A stretch of DNA of 10,656 nucleotides from Candidatus Sulfopaludibacter sp. SbA3 (GTDB taxonomy: Bacteria > Acidobacteriota > Terriglobia > 20CM-2-55-15), in NCBI GenBank assembly GCA_945861845.1, contig CAMAWS010000067.1, positions 1-10,656 on the forward strand. Direction: 5' to 3'. The first letter of the stretch is position 1, and each line of letters opens with the position of its first letter. Shown piece after piece: positions 1-5,780 of the stretch. The position numbers were made by a program, and so were the translations under genes. Under the pieces are notes generated by a model. The model had not been told where the DNA came from. It was given only the letters and a program-made list of their open reading frames with translations, and ran no database searches.

Positions 1-44
1 GGACCGGGAATTTCTGCCCCCCCTGTGCTACCATTTTCGCCATT

Positions 45-215
45 ATGGCCGTGAATCCCGAGCTTCTGAAAATTCTGGTTTGCCCACTCTGCAAGGCCCC
101 GGTCGATTTGACGCAGGGTGGACAGGGACTCAAGTGCACTCAATGCCGCCGGGTGTATCCAATTCGCGACGACATCCCTGTGATGCTCATCAGCGAAGCC
201 AAAGTTGAAGACTAA
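45..215 (+). CDS. Trm112/YcaR-like small zinc-ribbon protein (UPF0434 family)
   Basis: This 56-residue protein starts at ATG 45 and stops with TAA at 213-215. It begins MAVNPELLKILVCPLCKAPV and carries two Cys pairs, C13-P-L-C16 and C31-T-Q-C34, followed by a YPIRDDIPVML tail. That is the layout of the bacterial Trm112/YcaR family. Family knowledge: these are tiny zinc-ribbon-like proteins; eukaryotic and archaeal Trm112 activates methyltransferases, while the bacterial role is unsettled. In E. coli ycaR sits between lpxK and kdsB, so proximity to LPS genes here fits a recurring neighbourhood. The last 11 nt overlap the TTG start of the heptosyltransferase gene, suggesting translational coupling. 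No clear Shine-Dalgarno lies before the ATG, and the 44 nt upstream show no recognisable gene or promoter. The family call is fairly sure; the function is not. Confidence 0.85.
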   Translation: MAVNPELLKILVCPLCKAPVDLTQGGQGLKCTQCRRVYPIRDDIPVMLISEAKVED

Positions 216-1194
216 GGATTTTTTCCAAAAGCTACCGTCCAAGGCGCACATCCTCTTCATCCGCTTACGTTCGATGGGCGATTGCCTTCTGCTGACCGCG
301 CCCGTCCGAGCTCTGAAACAGGAGTTCCCGGACTTCCGTGTATCCGTGCTGGCCGAGGCGCGATACGCGGATTGCTTCGACGCGAATCCGGACTTTGACG
401 AAGTTCTCATCGCGTCCGGCAAATACGCGACCGCCGTCCAATTATTCAGGCGCCGATTTGACGCGATCATCAACCTGCACGGCGGCCCTACCAGCCTTTT
501 CTATTCGTGCATCGCCCGGGGCGCACGCATCGGCGCAGAACAGTATCAATATGGATGGATGTATCACGGCTTGCTGCCGGCCCCCGACCCAACCGCCCAC
601 TCGGTGGAATCCACGATGGCTGCGCTCCAATGGATGGGCGTTCGAGCGCTCGAAGCGCCGCCGCTGCGTTACGAGCCTCACCCCGCCATCGCCATCCGAA
701 TTTGCAAAGACCTGAAGACGCCGTATGCCGTTATTCACCCGGCCGCACTGATGGAAACGAAACGATGGGATCCCTCGCGGTTCGCGGGCATCTCCCGGCA
801 ACTGGCATCTCGCGGCCTGGGGGTTGTCCTTACCTGCGGACCGGGAGAAGAATCCGTCGTTCGAGAGGTTGCAAAAGACCTGGCGGACAGCATTACGATT
901 ACCGGGCTTCGCATTGCCGAGCTTGCCGAACTGATACGCGGCGCGCGCCTATATGTCGGCAACGACAGCGGGCCCATGCATCTGGCCGCGGCCGTGGGTA
1001 CGCCGACGGTGGCCGTCTGGGGTTCCTCCGATTCCCGCCGGTGGCGCCCGTGGCGAGTCGCCTCGCGCGTTGTTCAGAATCCGTTTGAGTGTAATCCGTG
1101 TCCGGGCTATCGTTGCCTCGTTGCTGATTCGCCGCTCTGCATCGAGTCCGTTACGGTGGAACAGGTATCGGCTGCAATAAACGAACTAATATGA
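205..1194 (+). CDS. Glycosyltransferase family 9 (ADP-heptose:LPS heptosyltransferase-like)
   Basis: The product has 329 residues. It probably transfers heptose, or a related sugar, from an ADP-activated donor to the growing LPS core at the inner face of the inner membrane. The N-terminal nucleotide-fold start ILFIRLRSMGDCLLLTAP (about 16-33) is typical of GT9 proteins. The donor-site signature YVGNDSGPMHLAAAVGTP (250-267), followed by VAVWGSSD, is the family hallmark. A Cys cluster near the C-terminus (C296, C299, C304, C312) resembles one seen in many GT9 members. The only start that keeps the N-terminal strand is TTG 205, which overlaps the upstream small gene by 11 nt; the first internal ATG falls inside the conserved motif. 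The stop overlaps the next gene's start as ATGA. Whether it is a WaaC-, WaaF- or WaaQ-type enzyme cannot be told from this sequence alone. Confidence 0.92.
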   Translation: MKTKDFFQKLPSKAHILFIRLRSMGDCLLLTAPVRALKQEFPDFRVSVLAEARYADCFDANPDFDEVLIASGKYATAVQLFRRRFDAIINLHGGPTSLFYSCIARGARIGAEQYQYGWMYHGLLPAPDPTAHSVESTMAALQWMGVRALEAPPLRYEPHPAIAIRICKDLKTPYAVIHPAALMETKRWDPSRFAGISRQLASRGLGVVLTCGPGEESVVREVAKDLADSITITGLRIAELAELIRGARLYVGNDSGPMHLAAAVGTPTVAVWGSSDSRRWRPWRVASRVVQNPFECNPCPGYRCLVADSPLCIESVTVEQVSAAINELI

Positions 1195-2186
1195 ATCGCA
1201 CGCGCGTTGATCAAATCCTCGATCGATTTTCCGGCCAGACAATTCTCGTGGTGGGCGACGCCATGCTCGATGAATTCATCTGGGGCAGGGTCCGGCGTAT
1301 TTCCCCCGAAGCTCCTGTCCCAATCGTTGAAGTCCGGGACGAGACCTATCGGCTGGGCGGGGCAGGCAACGTTGCAGCAAACATCCGGGCCCTGGGCGGC
1401 ACGCCCATTCCTATCGGCGTGATAGGCCGGGATCGCGCGGCCGAACGGTTGCGGGATCTGCTGGTTCAGACCGGCGTGGATGCTTCGGGCCTGATTGAAG
1501 AACCTCTCCGGCCGACGACGCTCAAAACGCGCATCATCGCGCATAGCCAGCAGGTGGTGCGCGCCGATCGTGAAAGCAGAAAGCCGCTTGCGGCATCTAC
1601 CAACAAAAGCCTCGCCGAAGCTTTCGACCATTGGCTTCCCAGGGCGGCCGCTGTGATCGTGTCGGACTACGACAAGGGCGTCGTCAACCGCGACCTGCTC
1701 GCTGAAATTCTTCCCAGGGCCAGGAGCGCCGGGAAACCGGTGTTTCTCGATCCCAAAGTGCACCACGCGGACTACTACCGGCCAGTGACATTGATCACGC
1801 CGAATCAACGCGAAGCTGAACTCCTCACCGGCCTTTCAATCGAAGACGAGCAAACCCTGGACGAAGCGGGACGGCGGCTGCTTGAAAGGTTCGCCTGCGA
1901 ATACGCTCTGATCACGCGGGGCGAGGAAGGCATGTCGCTCTTCAATTCGACGGGATCGCATCACCTGCCTACGTTTGCGCGCGAGGTCTTCGACGTCACC
2001 GGCGCCGGCGACACGGTGATTGCAACCCTGGCCCTGGCGCAATCGAGCGGCGCAACCATGGAAGAGGCCGCCACCCTGGCCAACCACGCGGCCGGACTTG
2101 CGGTTGGAAAGGTCGGGACCGCTACCGTTAGCTGCCCGGAGCTGGTCGCCGATTTCATATCCAGAAATGCGCATCCTTCAGGTTAG
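1191..2186 (+). CDS. hldA: D-glycero-beta-D-manno-heptose-7-phosphate kinase, stand-alone (HldA/RfaE domain I)
   Basis: This 331-residue PfkB-family kinase phosphorylates heptose 7-phosphate at C1 with ATP in the cytosol, giving the 1,7-bisphosphate on the way to ADP-heptose. Visible motifs are VVGDAMLDEFIWG (20-32), the substrate-binding GGAGNVAAN (56-64), KTR (112-114), SDYDKG (158-163), TPNQREAE (203-210) and the PfkB signature DVTGAGDT (268-275) with the presumed catalytic Asp274. All are typical of RfaE domain I. The protein ends shortly after the kinase fold (HPSG), so the nucleotidyltransferase domain of E. coli HldE (about 477 aa) is absent. A separate HldC/RfaE2-like protein is therefore expected elsewhere; none is in this window. 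The ATG sits in the ATGA overlap with the GT9 gene, and the 3' end overlaps the next gene by 20 nt, so the genes are probably co-translated. Confidence 0.94.
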   Translation: MNRTRVDQILDRFSGQTILVVGDAMLDEFIWGRVRRISPEAPVPIVEVRDETYRLGGAGNVAANIRALGGTPIPIGVIGRDRAAERLRDLLVQTGVDASGLIEEPLRPTTLKTRIIAHSQQVVRADRESRKPLAASTNKSLAEAFDHWLPRAAAVIVSDYDKGVVNRDLLAEILPRARSAGKPVFLDPKVHHADYYRPVTLITPNQREAELLTGLSIEDEQTLDEAGRRLLERFACEYALITRGEEGMSLFNSTGSHHLPTFAREVFDVTGAGDTVIATLALAQSSGATMEEAATLANHAAGLAVGKVGTATVSCPELVADFISRNAHPSG

Positions 2187-3171
2187 CTCGGCGCGCAATC
2201 TCGGAGGCGGCGAAACTCATCTCCTCGAACTCTCCGAAAACCTGCGCAAGCGCGGTAACGAGGTCGTGGTTGCCGGCAGGCGGAACGGCCCGCTGAAACC
2301 GGACATCGCTTTGCCCTTCCTGAATTCCGCTGACCTTTTCAGCGCCCTTCGGCTTCGCAGCATTCTCAAGCGGGAGCGTTTCGATATCGTTCACGCTCAC
2401 GTTGCCCGCGATTATTCCATCGTCGCGGCCGCGGCCTGGAAGATCCCGCACGTCAAGATTGTGTTCACACGTCACCTGCTCTATCCCATACGCTCGCACT
2501 TCCTATACCGGCGAGTCGACGGCTGGATCGCGATCACCTCACAGGTCCTTCAGACGCTTAGCCCCCTCGCGCCGAAAATGTCGGCCGTAATTCCAAACTG
2601 GGTCGACCTCGCGAAGTTCGCGCATCGGCCTCATGCCCTGCACGATCCGGTTGCCGTCGGCGTGCTGGGACAAATTTCACCGCACAAGGGCCACGACGAT
2701 GCCATTGAAGCCATTCGCCTGCTCGGCAACGGCTATCGTTTGCGAATCGCAGGCAAGGGCGCCGAGGCATACACCGAAACTCTAAAGGCGAAATCGGCGG
2801 GCCTGCCGGTGGATTTCCTCGGCTTTGTTTCGTTGCCGGTGTTCTTTGAAATGATCGATGTCCTGGCCGTGCCTTCCTGGGAAGAACCGTTCGGCATCGT
2901 ACTGCTGGAAGCGATGGCCGCCGGAGTACCTGTCGTGAGCACCGATAGGGGCGGACCTGCAGAGATCATCGTTTCGGGCCGCGACGGAATACTGGTGCCT
3001 CCGCGCAACCCGGCAGCGCTTGCCACAGCGATACGGTCGCTTGCGACAGACCAGCCACTGCGAGAACGCATCATTAACGATGGCCGGCGGCGGGCGGAGG
3101 AGGAGTACGAGGTTTCGAGGGTAATACCGCGCGTCGAGAATTTTTATCGAGCTGTCGTTACGCGTTCCTGA
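2167..3171 (+). CDS. GT4 (GT-B fold) glycosyltransferase, group 1
   Basis: This 334-residue retaining glycosyltransferase probably extends LPS core or another surface glycan using a nucleotide sugar. ATG 2167 was chosen because MRILQVSSARNLGGGETH is a complete GT4 N-terminus with its glycine loop (13-15) and H18; longer in-frame openings would only translate antisense-like sequence inside hldA. Further motifs are FDIVHAH (72-78), the interdomain region VGVLGQISPHKGHDDAI (164-180), and the C-terminal donor-binding stretch PSWEEPFGIVLLEAMAAGVPVV, which contains the E-x7-E pair E240/E248. A GGPAEII segment follows at 262-268. It overlaps hldA by 20 nt and is the last gene of the operon. Its final 28 nt overlap the 3' end of the convergent coiled-coil gene. 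Donor and acceptor cannot be deduced. Confidence 0.92.
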   Translation: MRILQVSSARNLGGGETHLLELSENLRKRGNEVVVAGRRNGPLKPDIALPFLNSADLFSALRLRSILKRERFDIVHAHVARDYSIVAAAAWKIPHVKIVFTRHLLYPIRSHFLYRRVDGWIAITSQVLQTLSPLAPKMSAVIPNWVDLAKFAHRPHALHDPVAVGVLGQISPHKGHDDAIEAIRLLGNGYRLRIAGKGAEAYTETLKAKSAGLPVDFLGFVSLPVFFEMIDVLAVPSWEEPFGIVLLEAMAAGVPVVSTDRGGPAEIIVSGRDGILVPPRNPAALATAIRSLATDQPLRERIINDGRRRAEEEYEVSRVIPRVENFYRAVVTRS

Positions 3172-4364
3172 GGAATTCCGGCATCGATAAGGAACCTGCG
3201 GGCGGCTTCGAAGAGTACGTCGGAAGCGGGACCTTCTAATCGGATGGGTCCGGCGACGACGGCCGCGAAGTTCAGGACCCGGGTGAGGGCGTCGCTCCCG
3301 TCCGCTGTGAGCTGGTTGCTGACGGGATCGATGAACTCGGAGCGCAATCGGACAGTCAGGTCCTGTTGAGCCGCGTTCAGTCTCTGTCTCAGCTCTGCGA
3401 TCTCGGCATCGAGATCACGCTCGCGAGCGGCGGCTTGATCGCGGTCCTGGTTCATGCGCTGGATCTCCTGGCGCGCAGCTGCGACATCGGCATCCAGTTT
3501 CCGGATCCGCTCGGTTGCCTGCTCCTGCTGCTCGGTCAATTGCCGGGTCAGTTGCTCGGTGATTTCCTGCACGCGGGCTTCGAGTTTTTGATTGTTGTCG
3601 CGGAGCGTTGTTGCTTCCCCTTTCGAACCTTCGATCTGCGCAAGGACGGCCTTCTCCCGTGAAGCGACGACAGCCAGTTGCGACTTGCGGATAGCCTCGT
3701 TGGCAGTGGGCCAGATGATCTCTATAGGCGCCCGCCGCTTGAGCATTTCTTCCACGGTATCCATGGCGATCTGCGCCTGGCGGAGTTCAGCCACAGCCAG
3801 CCGGTCGGCTCCGACGCTTTTTGCCACCTGCAGGGAAGCGCGGGACTGGAGGACGACGCCCGGGACGCCTGGGACCCCCGGCACACCCGAGGCAGCCGTC
3901 ACCGCTTCCCTGGGCGGAAATGGGATCGCGGAATAATCATAAGCCCCGACTTCAACGGACACGGTCGTCCGGCGCAGACGGGTTTGCTCCGGGTTTCCGC
4001 TCCGAAACACGACCATCGAACTCGGACGGTCGACAAGATAGTGCGGCTCGGCGGTAACCATGATGCCAAGGTGTTCGAATCGTGTTGTTGCCTGGAGCTG
4101 GCCCTTTTCGTCCAGTTCTCCGAGGTTCTCGAAGAACCCCTCAGGTGAAACGGACCATGCGATGAAGGTGTTTGCTCCGGAGCCAAGAGCGGCGATCGGC
4201 GGCAGGCGCTGGATTTCGATCTTCGCGGTAGTAATGGTTCCCTCGCGGCGAAGCTCGGCGTTGCCGGACGGCATTAGCGCAACGGTGGCGTCTCCTTTCA
4301 CCGGGAGGGATACAACAACGATGTCAGTGGTGGTTAAGGCAAGCAGAAGTAAAAGCGCAATCAT
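3144..4364 (-). CDS. Envelope coiled-coil protein with degenerate OmpA-like C-terminus, function unknown
   Basis: This 406-residue protein is not a family I can name with certainty. It opens with a hydrophobic stretch (MIALLLLLALTTTDIVVV), probably a signal peptide or anchor, though it lacks basic n-region residues and a clear cleavage motif. Residues about 45-120 form a beta-rich domain (FIAWSVSPEGFFENLGEL, then IMVTAEPHYLV) of a type I associate with secreted OmpA-family proteins. A GVPGVPGVPGV run lies at 160-170. Residues about 245-340 are rich in E, Q, R and heptads and should form a coiled coil. The last 60 residues (FIDPVSNQLTADGSDALTRVL ending AARRFLIDAGIPQERVTT) align by eye with the flanks of an OmpA peptidoglycan-binding domain, but the conserved GHTD/N-x-x-LSxxRA core is missing. 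The ATG lies 1 nt after the previous gene's stop and has no Shine-Dalgarno, so translation is probably coupled. Confidence 0.82.
   Translation of the reverse strand: MIALLLLLALTTTDIVVVSLPVKGDATVALMPSGNAELRREGTITTAKIEIQRLPPIAALGSGANTFIAWSVSPEGFFENLGELDEKGQLQATTRFEHLGIMVTAEPHYLVDRPSSMVVFRSGNPEQTRLRRTTVSVEVGAYDYSAIPFPPREAVTAASGVPGVPGVPGVVLQSRASLQVAKSVGADRLAVAELRQAQIAMDTVEEMLKRRAPIEIIWPTANEAIRKSQLAVVASREKAVLAQIEGSKGEATTLRDNNQKLEARVQEITEQLTRQLTEQQEQATERIRKLDADVAAARQEIQRMNQDRDQAAARERDLDAEIAELRQRLNAAQQDLTVRLRSEFIDPVSNQLTADGSDALTRVLNFAAVVAGPIRLEGPASDVLFEAARRFLIDAGIPQERVTTAR
3852..3887 (-). repeat. Short in-frame GVP (collagen-like) tripeptide repeat
   Basis: This is an in-frame run of three Gly-Val-Pro triplets plus Gly-Val-Val, residues 160-171 of the coiled-coil envelope protein. 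The codons differ between copies (GTG CCG, GTC CCA, GTC CCG), so it is not a pure DNA microsatellite. It sits between the beta-rich N-terminal domain and the helical region and probably acts as a linker. Three triplets are too few for a stable collagen helix. Confidence 0.6.
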
Positions 4365-4365
4365 G

Positions 4366-4815
4366 TTACTGACGATATTTGTTTACGGGTGAGTATGACA
4401 ACTTTAATGTCTCTTTATCCACGCGGAGGGCAAGAGGCGCCTTGAAGGTGTCCAGCGCGACGTAAACGATAACCACCAGTCCGCTGGTGTTCGAATCGAT
4501 CACTTCGGCCTTCTGGATACCTTTTGTGTAGTAGCCTTCCTTGCCCCAGTCCGACAGAAAGTCCTTCATCAAATATCCGCTCTGGGCTTCCCACATTCCG
4601 AACGCGGCATCGTACTGGCCGGCCAGGACCGCCTCAAGAAAATCGCGGGTCTGCCCTTCTTCGCGGAAGTTTGCAAACTTGTACGCCAAAACACTGATGA
4701 CGATCACCAACAGGCCTACCGCAACGGGCACTTTCAGCCGTTGTTTCCACGGCCTCGACTTCTTCGGCACCACGTGGTCGCCATAAATAAGACTGCCGAT
4801 CAGCTTGTCAGCCAT
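4366..4815 (-). CDS. Single-pass membrane protein, function unknown
   Basis: The product has 149 residues. A basic cytoplasmic N-terminus (KKSRPWKQRLK, 18-28) precedes one hydrophobic segment (VPVAVGLLVIVISVLAYKF, about 29-47), predicting an N-in, C-out anchor. The remaining 100 residues (TRDFLEAVLAGQYDAAFGMW, LMKDFLSDWGKEGYYTKG and a strand-rich end) would lie outside the membrane; the helix-helix-strand pattern is reminiscent of an NTF2/cystatin-like fold, which is only a suggestion. A good Shine-Dalgarno (AAGGA at 4822-4826 on the - strand) sits 6 nt before the ATG, supporting this start. It lies 23 nt after the secreted Ig-like gene, and its stop is 1 nt from the start of the coiled-coil gene. 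The three therefore probably form one transcription unit acting in the envelope. Confidence 0.8.
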   Translation of the reverse strand: MADKLIGSLIYGDHVVPKKSRPWKQRLKVPVAVGLLVIVISVLAYKFANFREEGQTRDFLEAVLAGQYDAAFGMWEAQSGYLMKDFLSDWGKEGYYTKGIQKAEVIDSNTSGLVVIVYVALDTFKAPLALRVDKETLKLSYSPVNKYRQ

Positions 4816-4821
4816 TCACAT

Positions 4822-4826
4822 TCCTT
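4822..4826 (-). promoter_or_regulatory. Shine-Dalgarno site of the membrane-protein gene
   Basis: AAGGA on the - strand lies 6 nt before the ATG at 4815. It is the clearest ribosome-binding site in the envelope trio, whose other members lack one. Confidence 0.6.
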
Positions 4827-4838
4827 GGTTTGTCGATT

Positions 4839-5549
4839 CTATCTTAAAGACACCAGCTTCCCGGATGCGGTTCCGGGAACGGCCTTAAGGTTTGGATTAC
4901 GCCACTGAAACGCAAGGCTGCCATCGGGCGCGGTTTTCACCGTGACAATGCCGTTGCCGACGCAACGTTCCGTGCCGTAGGTGGATGTCTCAAAGAACTC
5001 GACGAAGTCGGCGGAAATCGCGCGAAAGGTCAGCACAGCCCCGCAGGACAAGGAGGGGTAGGCGATGGTTCCGGCGGTGGGTCCGTTATCCCCACCTGAC
5101 AGAGTCATGAGAATTGCTGTCGGAACCGCAGGGCTGTTTCGTGCCCCGTCACCGCGCCAGGTTCCAATATATGGCGTGAGGGCCTGCCGCACTTCCGGAA
5201 GCACCGGGGTTCCCGCCTGGAAACCTATCGTGAATCGGACCGTGTTCGAAGTAACCTGCGCGGCCTCATCCACGATCCACAGTTCATGAGTGCCTGGAAG
5301 CAGCAGCAGCGTGTCGATCGGGTGGGAAAACTCGCCCTGGGCATTTGTGAGAATCCACAGGACTCCATATTCGGTCCCGTCGGGCCGGCGGAGATGGGAA
5401 ACCACGAGCCGGCTGGGAGTGAATCCTGATCCGCGAATCTCCACGGGATCGGTGGGCGCCAGGTGGAGCGGCGAAGCGGTGATGCGCGGCACACGCTGCG
5501 CATTCAGCGTCGAGACGAAACAAAATAGAAGGAGGAAAACGCGAAACAT
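4839..5549 (-). CDS. Secreted protein with Ig/IPT-like N-domain and beta-rich C-domain, function unknown
   Basis: From ATG 5549 the product has 236 residues. This start was chosen because MFRVFLLLFCFVSTLNAQ is a clean Sec signal peptide with probable cleavage near A17/Q18; the frame stays open upstream to 5669, but those 40 residues would bury the signal and run into repeat DNA. Residues about 22-110 (ITASPLHLAPTDPVEIRGSG to SNTVRFTIG) look like one Ig/IPT-type beta-sandwich. Residues about 122-236 form a second beta-rich unit with GTWRGDG, LSGGDNG, GTIAYPSLSCG and ERCVGNGIVTV; C169 and C196 could form a disulfide outside the cytoplasm. Similar GTIxYPSLxCxG domains occur, from memory, at the extracellular ends of some bacterial Ser/Thr kinases and secreted proteins. 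It is the first gene of the three-gene envelope block. No clear Shine-Dalgarno is visible. Function is unknown. Confidence 0.8.
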   Translation of the reverse strand: MFRVFLLLFCFVSTLNAQRVPRITASPLHLAPTDPVEIRGSGFTPSRLVVSHLRRPDGTEYGVLWILTNAQGEFSHPIDTLLLLPGTHELWIVDEAAQVTSNTVRFTIGFQAGTPVLPEVRQALTPYIGTWRGDGARNSPAVPTAILMTLSGGDNGPTAGTIAYPSLSCGAVLTFRAISADFVEFFETSTYGTERCVGNGIVTVKTAPDGSLAFQWRNPNLKAVPGTASGKLVSLR

Positions 5550-5569
5550 AGACAACGTCAGTGTACCGC

Positions 5570-5599
5570 TTTGTATTGCCGCCGGAAATGAACAATCAA
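5570..5599 (-). promoter_or_regulatory. Possible sigma-70-like promoter for the envelope gene block
   Basis: On the - strand, TTGATT (5594-5599) and TACAAA (5570-5575) are separated by 18 nt and lie 21 nt before the ATG at 5549. The boxes match consensus at about four positions each. This is a weak visual match in the only non-repeat intergenic sequence before the block. Confidence 0.25.
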
Positions 5600-5635
5600 T
5601 TGTCGTAATCTGAGTCAGGGCGTGTTGCCCAGAGG

Positions 5636-5679
5636 CCCTCACCCGCCGCTTCGCGGCACCCTCTCCCAAAGGGAGATGG
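5636..5679 (+). repeat. 44-nt palindromic repeat, unit A
   Basis: The unit runs CCCTCACCC, then hairpin GCCGC-TTC-GCGGC (5645-5657), then ACCCTCTCCC-AAA-GGGAGATGG, which folds into a second hairpin (stem TCTCCC/GGGAGA, 5662-5676). It is paired with an inverted, diverged copy (unit B) across a 20-nt spacer. The form resembles the widespread short intergenic palindromic repeats rich in CCCTCAYCC and CTCTCCC. No protein-coding role is seen. Confidence 0.75.
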
Positions 5680-5699
5680 ATAAACTCCGCTAAACATGT

Positions 5700-5743
5700 C
5701 CTTCTCCCCCCGGGAGAAGGTGGCCCGAAGGGCCGGATGAGGG
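5700..5743 (-). repeat. 44-nt palindromic repeat, unit B (inverted copy of unit A)
   Basis: Read on the - strand: CCCTCATCC, hairpin GGCCC-TTC-GGGCC (5722-5734), ACCTTCTCCC-GGG-GGGAGAAGG. The second hairpin has a perfect 9-bp stem, CCTTCTCCC/GGGAGAAGG, at 5700-5720. By hand alignment about 34 of 44 positions match unit A with no gaps. The stem changes are compensatory, so both copies still fold. Confidence 0.75.
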
Positions 5744-5767
5744 TTAGAACGATTTGGAGTACATGTC

Positions 5768-5780
5768 GCCGCTCCGCGGC
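5768..5780 (-). terminator. GC-rich hairpin directly after the recQ stop, possible weak terminator
   Basis: GCCGC-TCC-GCGGC forms a 5-bp stem with a 3-nt loop, starting immediately after the recQ TGA (5781-5783). No T-tract follows on the - strand, so it is not a canonical intrinsic terminator. The stem is the same as that of the first hairpin in repeat unit A, so it may instead be a fragment of the same repeat family. Confidence 0.3.

Noticed and set aside
1107-1808. Long open frame antisense to hldA (233 codons)
   Set aside because: It lies wholly opposite a well-conserved kinase gene and the end of the GT9 gene. Its sequence has no recognisable motifs and is a high-GC shadow.
2020-2166. 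Upstream extension of the GT4 gene within hldA
   Set aside because: The extra 49 residues match no GT4 N-terminus and only re-read hldA in another frame. ATG 2167 gives a complete family start.
5550-5669. Longer start (ATG 5669) for the secreted Ig-like protein
   Set aside because: It would place 40 residues, partly encoded by repeat DNA, ahead of an intact signal peptide.
5636-5743. CRISPR array from the repeated units
   Set aside because: There are only two units in opposite orientation with internal hairpins, one 20-nt spacer and no cas genes.
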